Source: Riptortus pedestris
Lineage: Eukaryota > Arthropoda > Insecta > Hemiptera > Alydidae
Direction of reading: 5' to 3'
Length of the DNA: 64,000 nt
Assembly (NCBI GenBank): GCA_019009955.1
Contig: CM032232.1
Span: 73,403,001 to 73,467,000, forward strand
In this document: positions 12,451-23,778 of the stretch, piece by piece
Layout of the letters: each line of letters begins with the position of its first letter
How positions within the stretch are numbered: position 1 is the stretch's first letter
Made by a program: the position numbers and the translations under genes
Notes under the pieces: model-generated
Database searches by the model: none
Told to the model about the DNA's origin: nothing
The model's input: the letters and a program-made list of their open reading frames with translations, nothing else

Positions 12451-12497
12451 TCACGACCAATGAACATGTTTAGGTACATTTTTTTTATTATACATAA

Positions 12498-12922
12498 CCT
12501 CGATATTTATTATAAGATAGAGAATAAATGTATATGACAATATTTATAGTAAATTTGATTTGCAATAAGATTGGTTTATACAATTTTTCGGTCCGACGTA
12601 TAGCAACGGAGATATTTTGAATTTTCGAAATCCCCCCCTCTAAACCCCCCCTCTGCTGTTCCGATTTCAGCCGCTAACGAACATGATCTACCTTTTTACA
12701 TAAAACGATTAAATACCGAGTTTGGTGACGATTAAACAAAAATTGCGACCGCTAGAGTGTTAACAGACAAATATATATATATATATATATATTTATAGTT
12801 TTGAACGGACCTCATTTTCGGCATCTCCTCGGTATGATCGATGGACATTTGAAGAAATTTTTCGAAACCGCGTCATGAGTACGACCTCAATAGCTGATTT
12901 CCCTTAAGGGAAATCTGCTAAA
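12498..12922 (-). mobile_element. HINE-like element, stem-loop end missing
   Basis: Contains the (TA)n core at 12771-12792 and a good palindromic end CTGATTTCCCTTAAGGGAAA with TCTGCTAAAA. The left side begins inside the conserved block (AAGATAGAGAATAAATGTAT). The subterminal repeat and stem-loop are absent. Confidence 0.8.
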
Positions 12923-13125
12923 ACTGATGATCTAGTTCGTTAATAGCAGAAATCAAGCCAAAGGGGACGTGGGGCGGGGGGGCAGGGGTGGCTCGAGAAG
13001 AGTTCAAAAATATAGTCTCGTCAATCCTTTTAATATGCTTAACATCGAAAAATGTTGCATAACCAATTTTCGTAATAATCCTATTTCCTGCTATTGTAGT
13101 TCTGTACATTTTCTTATAAATCAAA
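12923..13125 (+). repeat. degenerate HINE-like right-half fragment
   Basis: Reads in order: GATCTAGTTCGTTAATAGCA, a G-rich run, ATCGAAAAATGTTGCATAA and TGTAGTTCTGTACATT. These match the family's right block in plus orientation at low identity. It abuts the palindromic end of the preceding copy head-to-head. Confidence 0.45.
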
Positions 13126-16100
13126 TATTATTTTAATTATTATTTTTATATAATTTTATTTTATTATATATTTATGTTTGCTGTTCTTTTTAGTTTTCGC
13201 TAAACGCGCATTTCAACTCATGCGTTCTCCCGTGATAATAAAATAATAAATATCTCATGAACAGTTTAAATTTCAAGTTTTGCATGAATGAGGTTCTGCT
13301 TATTTGAGAAATAGAGTATAGAATGTCTCATTGGCGTACACAGTGTTATAATAACAATCAACGGGTATCATCCTTGGAAAATTTGATTAGTGCATGACAG
13401 AGATTTTTGTAGCAAATCATTAAATTTAAACACAGAAAAAAATCGTAACAAAACCCATCGACACCCATTTTGTTGTAAATATGTTTTCTTACTGGGAATA
13501 ACAATTAGGGGATGAATCTCACTAAGATTTTTAAAAGCATACAGCTGATAGAATGTAATGAGATACCATTCATTATATTTTGTATCCTTGTTGATGAATG
13601 GAACATTTCCATTATTAAATGTAACCGATGATAAATTATTTCCTTGAATTTGTTCCCGTGAAAAGTCGCCATGCGCGACCTCATTTATTTTCAATAGTGT
13701 AAATCTTTTTAATAACCTAGCTGTCTGCAATTAGTGGGGAAACCAGAAGTGTTCTTCTATGGAAAGTTCTGAATCCACTGAATTTTATTCAATTCATCCT
13801 TATTGAATTGTACAGAGTATTTTTCTATTCAGTAGTGTCTTATTCAGAGTTCCAAATGAATCATATTGTACAGTATTTTAATTTATTCGTGCATTCACTT
13901 TTATTACTTGTTTCACCAAGATACCGTTCAGCATAAGGTTTATCCTTACTATAATGATAATTTAGAAAGAAGGAAGTTTAAAAACGTTTTGATATTCAAA
14001 TAAAATAAAGAGATTGGGTATATAAGGTATGTTTTTCTTTTCTCTGTTTTTCTCAATTAGAGTGGAAGATTAGTTTGAGTATGAAGTTAAATTGGTGTTA
14101 TCTTGGTTCATATTTCAGTCATTAAAGATGAACTGAATCGAAAGTCATTTAGGATAACTCCAAATAAAGTAAAGTTCTTATGGCGTTTGTAACAATATGT
14201 TACTATGTAGAGGCTATCGTGTTGAGGTTTTACAAATGCCTTCAAGTGATAAAAACGAAATCTTTAGCCCAAAATGAGGAAATGGTATTGAACTTTATGT
14301 TAAAATGACGAAATAATGGTTGTCAGCCTATTTTTCGTTTCCTTTTTGGATAACGGATTTTCTGCCTATTTGCACACCCAGATGAAATGAAATGATCCCT
14401 CTTGAGGAAATAAGATTCTCGATTGAGTTCTGCTTCTACAAGTTGGCTCATCACCTTGGACCTTGGAGGCTAGAAATAGGTCGTAAACAGACCGAACATC
14501 TGTCATCGGATAAAAAGAATAAAGAATACACAATTCGTCATGGATACTGAAATTCATCACCCTTATAAATAAGGTATTTACATTCCGAAGCTATAGGACT
14601 ACGTTCTCTGAATGGTGAATACGAGCACCTGATTAGAAAATATGTGTCGAAATTCCAAAGATATTTGAGGAGAAAAAAATCCTACGAGAACAGCTAGGCA
14701 GGACTGGTGGAAAACGATCCCTGGATTGCTGGAATTATTTTTTCTTATTTGGGACATACACTTTGTAAAATGACTTCTACACTCACCTATTTGTACAAAC
14801 AACAACTGATTACTTAGTTAAAAATAAAGTGATTATTATATGTAGAATGACAGAAGTGGTAGAAAGAATGTTCCCGCAATGCAGCAGATCCTTTATTGTA
14901 CTAGGCCATTCAGCACATCCGTGCCATTCTCATGTGCCAGAAACAACAAAATAACTCTACCTGTATGTCAGTAGTGAATGGCCAATTCTTAACCTTCTTA
15001 AGAACACTACTGCTCTTCTTAATAGCCAAGAAGTATATTTTTGAGGAAGGCCAAGAAGTATATGTTTAAGTTCACGAAGTTTGTTGTTTGTAGTGGCAAA
15101 TCAAGATTTCTGCCATGAATTGAAAATAATATGTTTTGCTTGGGGTTGAATATCTTGGTGTGTACAATATGTGGTGACATAAGTTCTGCTTTGGGTAGTT
15201 GATTTGGCGAGTTCGTGTAACCAGTAAATAGTTATTCTTTAGTTTAATACATGGACTTTTCGTAATATGTACGAGATTCGTTTTCTAATAAATGTAAAGA
15301 GCTAATAAAGTCAGTCCTTAGATTTAGGTTGGTTGTCTAACACGAATTTCATACTTTCAAGCTCAGCTGTATATATGCTCCTCTCATCTGGCAAATTTAT
15401 TGGAAAATTGCTGGTCCGTTTCGGATCCGTGTAAATAAATGGATCTTGTTCCTTGTCAGTTAGTTCAAAAATAAATTTGTTTTGATAATGACGTTAAGAA
15501 GTCGGGTTAGTTTTCGAGTGCTGTGTTAGAATTAAGTCCAGTTTTTCAATTTTTCCAAGGTTAATAGCTTACATTATTTTTCCCGGATAATAGGACTTGT
15601 GAATGACAATGATGTGTTGAAAAGTCTAGTAAAATAAAACATCTTCATTTAGGGATGACAGTGACTTCACTCCTGAAAATGATTACTCTCTGTGAATGCG
15701 GTCCTCAAGAAAAATAAAACTCAACGTGGTTAAAAATCGTTTTCTAGTAACGAAAACTATTGAGGATTTATGTCCCGTCTCTTCAATATGATTCATGGTA
15801 CACTATCACTAAAAATAGTTGGATATATTAATCATGAATGTGAGAAAGAGTTACAACTTTAGCAAACATATTTATCATTTAAGCCTCTGAAACTTTAATT
15901 TATTTTTCTATAAGTGAAATGATTCATGGAAGATCACAAATGTCTCCCAAATTATAATATTTCAAAAATATTACACCCGAGGGGAAGAAGGCACCCTAGT
16001 TTGGATAAAATATGGCGACACCTGCTACCCCACATCGACCCCCGTCTTGTCTAGCCCTTACATCTCTATCTACCTCTCAATACCCACAGGAATATATATT

Positions 16101-16564
16101 CACAATAGATACAGTCTTGTAAAATATATATAAATATTGTTGTTGCACAGGCTTTAGAATATAGGAGGACCAAATGACATTGCCAACACAATTGTTAGTA
16201 AATGAACCAGGCTAGTGAAATTGAGCTTCAGTCAGCTTTTATTTTTAATAAAATAAAAGGAGTAGAAAACTAAAATCTTTGGCATTACAGCCCATGACGG
16301 GCCAGGCCCAGCCATTCAGCATTAATGATAATTCAACCTGATCTTCCTAGACATATCTTCAAACACGCTAGAGATCAAAGTTCGCCACTTCTTAATTCAA
16401 GTAGCTTTTCAACTGCTTCACCATGTTTCGTGAAAATCTTGAAACTGATAGAAAGATAGGGACAGGGAGAACGGAAGGGAAAGGAAGAAAGATAGGGAAG
16501 GAAGAAACGAGAAAGGGAGAGCCTTAAGGAAGTAATACATTAGATTGGTTAGTACATTTGAACC
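13126..16564. other. no gene recognised
   Basis: About 3.4 kb of mostly unique AT-rich DNA. Minus-strand open frames at 13368-13730 (120 codons), 14366-14560 and 14599-14805 have no motif I recognise. A block at 15960-16060 (GATAAAATATGGCGACACCT) resembles one at 20880-20915. Purine-rich DNA lies at 16440-16525. Confidence 0.45.
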
Positions 16565-17206
16565 TATTACTGCTTCGAAGAATCTCCAATTCCACTTAAC
16601 CGAGATCAAAAAATGGTGCAATGCTTGACGCATATAGACCAACGAAAGCAAATCTCACCATATCACTTTTTCCCTCCGGCTAAGTTCCTGTCCGTCTGTT
16701 CATTTCAACAATATTCCTGTACCACCGGCCGATTGCGTACGCTACCTTGGACTACATTGGACACCAGACTCGTTTGGAAATCGCACACAATAATTAAAAG
16801 ACAAGAACATAACAGACGATTCGAACAAGTTTAAGGACTGCTAAATAGAAGATCTCACTTGTCTACCGAAAACAGACTAACAATATACAAGCTAGAACTA
16901 AAACCAATATAGACAAACGCAATTGAAGTGTGGGGTACAGCAAAACCTTCGAACATCATACGCCTCCAGACCTTCGAATCCAAAGTCCTGTGCACCATAT
17001 TAGATGCTCTCTATTATGTTACAAACCACACCCTCCATAAAGAACTTAATATCCAATTTGTAAAGGACCTAATTCCCTTAAGATTCAGAAAATTCCACAG
17101 CAGGCTATCCAGTCATCCTAATACAGATGTCCTAGCCCTTTCCAGTACCACTCACCCAAATTCCCCTCCACGGCACCTCAAGATACAATCAGAGGCCCAG
17201 AGATGA
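16565..17206 (+). pseudogene. Jockey-like LINE reverse transcriptase, C-terminal remnant
   Basis: Translating all three frames gives an ordered Jockey-type RT thumb and connection region. It reads EIKKWCNA (stop) RI (stop) TNESKSHH, then ITFSLRLS, then VPPADCVRYLGLH. A frameshift near 16750 leads to LDTRLVWKSHTIIKRQ. Further on come LSTENRLTIYKLELKPI, a TAG where the family has Trp, and NAIEVWGTAKPSNIIRLQTF, ending near HPNTDVLALSS. 'YLG-LD-RL-W--H' and 'WGTA-SNI---Q-F-SK' are typical of arthropod Jockey elements. The catalytic YADD region and endonuclease are missing. Several nonsense and frameshift lesions show a dead copy. It lies just upstream of a separate RNase H-LINE tail at 17440. Confidence 0.8.
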
Positions 17207-17361
17207 ACTACAGAAGTGTAAAGTGAAAAAGTACATATGAAAAGAATTGAACTCTGAAGGCTACCCAAAATTCTCTATTATACTTCTGGATGGAGCTAAA
17301 TGTAGCTGGGGATCCTAACCGGAATATCCTAGCAGAAAACCACAAGGAAAGTATATGACGA

Positions 17362-17396
17362 TGTCCTGCAGGTGCTGCGTAAACTAAGCAGATTTT
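17362..17396 (-). repeat. HINE-like stem-loop end fragment
   Basis: GCTGCGTAAACTAAGCAGAT with the preceding GTCCTGCAGGT is a diverged stem-loop terminus plus the subterminal repeat. No other part of the element follows, so this is a relic. Confidence 0.6.
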
Positions 17397-17439
17397 GACC
17401 ATATGTTGAAATGACACTACTGATCTCTTTTCACAATAT

Positions 17440-17682
17440 ACCTATTCTCTAAGAATTGACCATTCACGATTGACTCACACTTACTTATTGGAGAATACGT
17501 GCCCTACTGCCCACACTGTAACTGTAGACTTACTATAAGGCGTATACTAACTGACTATCTAAGGACTCACATAGACCTATCATACACTTTGACTGATTTA
17601 CAAAATGACCGTTGCCAGTATATTGACCGCGTATTACATTACTTGAAACAACAACATTTTCAAAAAATTATAATGTAGGACA
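17440..17682 (+). pseudogene. LINE remnant: C-terminal Cys/His tail of an RNase H-type element
   Basis: The first frame gives SLRIDHSRLTHTYLL. After a frame change near 17500 it gives PYCPHCNCRLTIRRILTDYL, then YIDRVLHYLKQQHFQKIIM and a stop. This parallels the tail of the remnant at 541-1085 (C-x2-C-N-x-x-LTI-x-x-L-TD, then V-x-x-LK). It is 5'-truncated, with no RNase H catalytic segment. Its TAA-type tail is not preserved. It may be the end of the element whose RT lies at 16565-17206, or of a different one. Confidence 0.65.
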
Positions 17683-17744
17683 ATACTGAAAATATTCGCA
17701 GAAATGAGCATACATGCGTAAATATGATACACTTATGACATTAA

Positions 17745-17889
17745 CAACAATAGCTTCGAGGATGCAGCCCCTCCACTTGACTCGGGGGTTGTAGGCCGAT
17801 AACCTGCTCCCCTTAAACAAACCCATATTACGAGACTTGCACAAAGATTAGCCTGAGAGATTAATGGTAAAAGACATAATGCGCGTCAA
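17745..17889 (+). other. putative 5' UTR of the RTE-like element
   Basis: A GC-richer stretch (ATGCAGCCCCTCCACTTGAC, then GGCCGATAACCTGCTCCCC) sits directly before the first in-frame ATG of the RTE-like frame. It is assigned by position only; the exact 5' end is uncertain. Confidence 0.4.
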
Positions 17890-19936
17890 ATGGAACTAAA
17901 ATTAGCCACCTGGAATGTCTTATCCCTTTACCGACCAGGAGCTTTGCAATAGCTCCTCTCACAGCTGGACACTTATAAAGTAGACATTGCTGCCATCCAG
18001 GAAATCAGATGGATTGGGCAGGGCATGTTTGATAAGGGTAAATACTCTATCTACTTCAGCTGCGATGAACGCAACCACAACCTTGGGACAGGCTTTATAA
18101 TTAATAAGAAGACCTCACAGCTCGTCTTAGACTTCAAGCCAATCAATCCTAGAATATGCTGCATACGGCTTAAAGGAGTTTTTCGGAACTATAGCATAAT
18201 CAGTATTCATGCCCCTACTGAAGTATTTGAAGATGATGACAAGAATGCCTTCTACAGTATTCTTGAGCGTTCCTTTGACCAACTTCCTGGTGCTGATGTA
18301 AAGATAGTGATTGGTGACTTCAATGCTCAAGTAGGTAAAGAGGCCATATTCTCCCCAACAATTGGTATGCATAGCATACATGACGAAACAAATGATAATG
18401 GGCTGAGAATGGTTAATTTTGCTGCCTCTAGAGGTCTGGTGGTTGGAAGTACCTTATTTCCCCACAAACGAATTCACCGGGCTACTTGGAGATCAAATGA
18501 TGGTATTACGGCAAACCAAATAGACCACATTCTAATGAGTGCAAGATATATTTCTAGCTTGATGGATGTAAGGATATACAGGGGAGCTAACGTTGATTCA
18601 GACCATCATCTCCTGATATCAAGAATAAGGGCCAGAATCTCAGCCGCCCGTGTTCAGCGAAGTGCACCACCAGTGAAGTATGCAGTCAACAAGCTAATGG
18701 ATGTTGAAATACGAGAGCAGTTTGCCAATCTTATGGATGAAAAAATAAGATGCTTAAACCAGCATGAATCCATCAACCAGAATTGGGCAGCATGCAAAGA
18801 GGCAATTTCTGGAGCTGCTAATGAAATACTAGGGACGGTAGAACAAGAGAGAAAAGATCGATGGTTTGATGGAGAATGTACAGCGGCAACGGCCTCAAAG
18901 AACGCAACTTATCACCTAATGCTCCAAAGACGCACTCGCAACATTGTAGAGCAGTATAGGAGGAAAAGAAAGGTTGAAAAGAAGTTGCATAGAAGAAAGA
19001 AAAGGCTATGGCACAAAAAACAGCTGAAGGATTTGGAGGGTCACAGGCAACAAGGTGAAGTCCGAAAATTGTACCAACTCGCCAATAGACTTCGGAAACC
19101 TAGGTCCGCAATGATCTTGAGCTATCCTGATGACATTGACATCGTTGGTAGGACCTTTGAAGCCATGGAAAGAGGATTTCTAGATCTTCAACAAGCAGCT
19201 GAAAAATTAGGACTCGTTGTCAATGAAAATAAGACTAAATATATGTGTACAACAGATCATAGAGGCGAGCCTTCTATTCATATTGGGCCTTTTACTTTCG
19301 AGAGAGTGGAGGAATTTGTTTACTTGGGTTCGCAAGTGAATTCCCAGAATGACATTGCCCAAGAGATCCAGCGTAGAGTAATTTCCGCCAACAGATGTTA
19401 CCACGGACTGCTGGAGCATTTTAAAAGCCGAGTGGTATCTCGAGCTACAAAGATCCGCCTCTATAAGACACTTCTGAGGCCAGTCTTAACATATGCCTCG
19501 GAATGCTGGACAATTAATAAGAAGCAGGAACAAGCTCTGGCTAGGTTTGAGAGGCGGATTCTGAGGAAGATCTTGGGAGGCGTCTGTGAAAATGGGATCT
19601 GGAGGCGACGGACTAATGCCGAGGTTATGACATTATATGGAGATGCGGATATAATGACATTCATCCGGGTAAGCCTTCTCAGATGGGCTGGACATGTGGC
19701 GAGAATGTCTGAAGACGAGATCCCCAAGAAGGTGTTGCAAGAGGTGCTATATGGCACAAGAAGGAGAGGGAGGCCAAGGTTGCGGTGGATAGATGGCGTG
19801 GCCGAGGATGCCCGATCCATGCTGGGGATTCGGGATTGGAAGATGGCGGCGCAGGACAGAGATGACTGGTGGTCAAAGCTGCAAGAGGCCCTGTCCCCTC
19901 GCGGGATGTAGCGCCAGTGATGATGATGATGATGAC
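17890..19936 (+). pseudogene. RTE-like LINE: endonuclease fused in frame to RT C-terminus
   Basis: The frame from ATG 17890 begins MELKLATWNVLSLYRPGALQ and meets a TAG at 17950-17952, where Gln is likely ancestral. It is then open to the stop at 19909-19911, with an internal ATG at 18025 giving 628 codons. The APE-type endonuclease shows TWNV, QEIRW, GDFNAQVG (about residue 97 from 18025) and SDHHLL (about residue 192). A basic linker follows, and at residue 367 the frame reaches YPDD, the position of the RT catalytic YADD. From there the RT thumb is intact: NENKTKYM, YLGSQVNSQ, SECWTINKKQE, RRGRPRLRWIDGV. About 250-300 residues of RT fingers and palm that should lie between are missing, so RT activity is impossible. 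The tail is a TGA/TGATGA repeat at 19916-19936, as in RTE elements. The endonuclease motifs remain readable. Confidence 0.85.
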
Positions 19937-20039
19937 AATAAAAATTTAACTGATACGTCGCTCAATCGCCCCAGTCGCCAAATGCGATTATTGTGAGAAT
20001 AAATAATTCAATTTCCGATATATAATTCTTATGAGTAAA

Positions 20040-20320
20040 AAAGTGGGGGGCTAAAAAAATCTTAAATCTTCACATTGCAATAACTATTAGCATATGTCTC
20101 GCATAATAAACGTCTGTTGAAAACAATATTTGTTACTTAAGTTGTGATAAGACGTTTCTTATGCCGCTTATTGTAAAAGTATGATGACTTAAACTAGGGG
20201 TTTACTGAAGCTGAGAACTAAAAAATGATAATACCTAGGTTAATGTTGAAGATAGAGAGATGTACTATATGACAACATTTATAGAATATTAAACGTACAA
20301 TAAGGGTGACAATTTGTTTC
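20040..20320 (-). mobile_element. HINE-like element, partial, subtype A-like
   Basis: Ordered matches include TGAAAACAATATTTGTTACT, GAAGCTGAGAACTAAAAAAT, AAGATAGAGA and TATAGAATATTAAACGTACA. Both termini and the (TA)n are missing. It lies directly against the SINE starting at 20338. Confidence 0.6.
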
Positions 20321-20337
20321 TAAATATTTGTTATGTT

Positions 20338-20574
20338 GTTATTTATTTACGTTCCCTTTGTGCTACTGTGGCTAACTGGGACGGGGTTTATAAAGGTTAC
20401 CATCCGTTTCTAGCCAGGGTGAGACTAAAGATTTCATTTAATGAGTTCATCGCTAAATAAATTCCTATTTCCCAAGCGGGAATCGAATTCTCCTCTCTAA
20501 ATTTGCCTTGTCAGATTAATAACTACGCTTTACCTCCACCCCTAACTCACATACTTACCTGAGTCCCAAATGTT
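20338..20574 (-). repeat. tRNA-headed SINE, near-complete copy
   Basis: On the reverse strand the order is head (GGGACTCAGGTAAGTATGTG), box B-like GATTCGATTCCCGC, body GAATTTATTTAGCG and CCCGTCCCAGTTAGCC, then a short TAAATAA tail. It is similar in extent to 2697-2925. The left tail abuts a HINE-like fragment, suggesting insertion into or next to it. Confidence 0.75.
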
Positions 20575-22245
20575 TCCCCATACAACTTTACATAGATGAA
20601 AATCTCCTGGTTTGTGGAAAGGTTAAACATTCTATATAAAAGTAAAACGCTAGGAAAGATACTGTGGAGTTAGAAATCATTGAAATAAAAATAAAAAGAA
20701 GAGAAAGAGAGAGATAAAGGAAGGGAGTGAGAAAATGAGATAAGAACCAAGAGGAAGCGAAAGAGAGAAAAGCAGGCGGTGCAATATAAGAATTTGTTGG
20801 TTAGAGTGTTTGGTTGGCACTATGTTCTATCAGCCAAAATGGCGCAATATATCTGCCTCGGGTGGAAAGGCTACCCCTACTGCTAGGATAAAATATTGCC
20901 ACACCTGCTGTTCCCAACAAACCCTTTCTCTCACACCCTCGTCCTCCACCGACATCTATATATCTAATGCAATACCAAACTTTATTACTAATAGCGCTAC
21001 TACCTCCCTTGTTAAGTGTTACAGCTATAAATCAGTTTTAATCACAGAAAGGAAATATATGGAATCCCTAACTTTTGGTACAGGTTATGCAACTTCAAGA
21101 ATAATTGCGCTTGGAAGAAAACTTGGTGCCTTGGCTATATGTTTCACGCGCTATAAATTACTCCACATACCCTAAATCAACGCTCACAAACAAATTAATA
21201 ATGCTCTGAACAACTTCAGTGTTTACACGCAAAGGAAAATTTGAAAAATGTTTCTTGAATTTTAAGGGGATCCTACATAGTAAATGACGAAATTTGTCCG
21301 TTAACGCTTTGGCGGAGGAACTACTTTTACTTGATAATTGCGTAAAAGTTCATTACAGACTAAAATAAATATTAGACGGAGTGGGAGTTTATGGAGAGGT
21401 TGAAACGTACAATTGTTAATAATTCAGTCAGATGGAAAGGTTTCTTGTAAAACATCTTGTTCAACAACTTATTTCCAACTAATGATCTCTAATAGACAAG
21501 CTTTAAAACTTCAAAAGAAAAAAAAAAGAATATATCACAATCTGCCAAAGCAATGTTTGGTCTCTAAGCAAATGAATAATACAAAAATACACAATTCCCT
21601 CAAATATTTTGACAAAAAGTTCTCCCCTGGTGCGTTCAATTAGCGTTTAATAAATTTATTGAAGACACAAATCTCAAAATCATGACGTACTCTGTCATGT
21701 CAATCTTCAGTACTTCTAATCCTTGAAATCTCCAAAAAGAAAAAAAATCAACGTGAATGAGGTCCTGAATCAAACGTACAACATTATTTAAATTGAAATG
21801 AGTCCTGGACCAAATCCTTGAACACATACAGGAGAATACCTAATAATATAATTGATACGTAGTATAGTAGTCTAATACTTATAATACAAAATGCATACAA
21901 TACATAATAAAATTTACTTCAGCCTTGCGCGTAAGGAAAAGAATGTATCCACTATTCTCTTGTAAAATAAAGAAATCAATCAGTAAAAAGAATTATATTC
22001 CATGAAAAGAAAAAACAGTGATTTCAGGAGGAAATGTTGGCTTTTCTATAGGATACTATAGACGCACAAAAAGAAAATGTTAACATCAAAATCATAAACA
22101 ACAACTAATATTGATTCTAAAAAAATACTTAACTAGAATCCTAATCCTCATCAACCTACTTTTGTTAATAGCTTGATGAATTAATACGAATTTTTACATA
22201 TCTCTCCGAATTACACGGCTAGCCTGAGCCCCTACATATATATTA
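20575..22245. other. no gene recognised
   Basis: Purine-rich DNA at 20680-20780. The open frame 20810-21175 (121 codons) has no known domain and overlaps the repeat-like block at 20840-20960. A short stretch near 21268-21310 resembles the middle of a HINE-like copy. The rest is AT-rich and unique. Confidence 0.45.
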
Positions 22246-22801
22246 GTAGATTTCCCTTAAGGGATATCAGCTAGTAAGGTCGTATTCGTGACGTGATTTT
22301 TGAAAACTTTCCTCATATGTCCAACGATCCTAGCCAAGAGGTCGGTTCTAAATTTTATGTGTGTGTGTGTTTTAACGTTCTAGCGGTAGTAATTTTTGTA
22401 TGATCATTACCAAACGTGATATTTAAACGTTTTATACAAAAATAAAGATCAAGTTCATTAACAGCTGAAATCAGACAGGGGGGAGGTGGGGTTTATTCGA
22501 AAAAGTGTATAAAACAAATCTTATTGCACATTTAATTAACTATAAATGTTGTTATTTACATTTATCCTGTATCTTGAATATGAACCGAAATATTTGATTT
22601 TTTTTTTAGTTTTCGGCCTTCAGTAAACCCCCACTCCTACTCATGCCATATTAAGAATAGGCTGTTGTATCATGGCGCACATTATATGAAGCTTAAATAC
22701 TAAAGAGTATTCTCACTCTTACTTTCTGAGGAAAATGCAAACACGTGGCATAAGTGGCATATCTGTTTAGTAAACGCAGCCACTGCGTGATGGACTTTTA
22801 T
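22246..22801 (+). mobile_element. HINE-like element, diverged, lacking (TA)n
   Basis: Starts TAGTAGATTTCCCTTAAGGG. Its core is a TG tract (22352-22370) in place of TA. It ends GTTTAGTAAACGCAGCCACT with GCGTGATGGACTTTTA. The stem-loop retains its stem despite a loop change (ACGCAG-CCA-CTGCGT). Confidence 0.8.
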
Positions 22802-23439
22802 TTGTGTGTGTGTGTGTGTGTGTGTGTTTTTCCATGTGTGTACAAATGAATGTAATAGTCCTTTCCGATGGAGGACTCACTAAAATGGTCACGAGATGAG
22901 CTAAAGTTACAAAGTTCATCTCGTTAACTTTAACCTAAATAGAAACTCATATCCAACTGGTCTAAATATTTTCTTTTAAATTTAATTCTTCTATGTGGAT
23001 AAAATAGGGCATTCTCCCAGAAATACGTGACTTTATTGGGTAGAGATAACTTTGTTATAGGTGGAAGGAAATAGGAACAATTTAAACTGATCCCTGTCCT
23101 AGATGTGCTAGACAGCGTGCCTCGGGATTTACGAGCTCTTCCATGATTGGATATTTAATCAAGCTAGCCACAGCTTGGTTTCCCGCCTCGCACGTGACTA
23201 CATTTTCCCGCCTTTTAGGCCAACGGCTCCTTGTTTAATATTCCCCTGTTACAATCGAATCTCTACTACACCCCCTACTCTAATCCAATCAACCTTATTT
23301 TGCATATTAAATTCATTTACATTTAATTTACCGCTTGAATGTTATTTAAATTACAGTTTCTTTGTCCTTAGTCAATGAAGAGGAGAATATGATAAATCTA
23401 CAAGCAAGTGGGCCATTATATAACAGCTTATTTTTAATA
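22802..23439. other. no gene recognised; (TG)n and promoter-like block
   Basis: A TG tract at 22803-22827 follows the HINE-like end. The block 23170-23215, with two TTTCCCGC sites around CACGTG, is listed separately. A 67-codon frame at 23175 is not supported as coding. Confidence 0.45.
23179..23211. promoter_or_regulatory. paired E2F-like sites around an E-box
   Basis: TTTCCCGC occurs at 23179-23186 and again at 23204-23211, with the palindromic E-box CACGTG at 23191-23196 between them. TTTCCCGC fits the E2F consensus TTTSSCGC. The cluster sits in non-repetitive DNA. Function is inferred from motifs only. Confidence 0.3.
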
Positions 23440-23778
23440 TGAGTAGGAAGGGAGGAGGGGGGGGGGCTACTGAAGGCCGAAAACTAAAAAAATGCCAATA
23501 TCTCGGTTCATATTCAAGATAAGAGATAAATATATATAACAACATTTATAGATAATTAAATGGGCAATAAGATTTGTTTTATACACTTTTTCGATTCAAC
23601 GTAAAATAAGATATTTCGAAATTTTAAAATCCCCTACTCCCCTACACTCCCCCTCTACAGTCCGATATAAGTTGTTAACGAACGTAATCTTTATTTTTAC
23701 ATAAAACGTTTAAATATCCAGTTTGGTAATGATCAAACAAAAATTACGACCGCTAGAGTGTAACAGACAAATACAAAC
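23440..23778 (-). mobile_element. HINE-like element, partial
   Basis: Begins in the G-rich part (AGGGAGGAGGGG), then GAAGGCCGAAAACTAAAAAA, TCTCGGTTCATATTCAAGAT and the C-rich block, and ends at GAGTGTAACAGACAAATACA, where the (TA)n and palindromic half would begin. The second half is missing. Confidence 0.75.

Noticed and set aside
13368..13730. Minus-strand 120-codon frame
   Set aside because: No domain, no family resemblance, and AT-rich composition. Length alone is not enough in a 64-kb AT-rich window.
18127..18381. Minus-strand frames within the RTE-like element
   Set aside because: Antisense shadows of the endonuclease-coding strand. The same applies to frames at 19207-19876.
20810..21175. 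Plus-strand 121-codon frame
   Set aside because: Overlaps a block that looks repetitive (shared with about 15995) and has no recognised domain.
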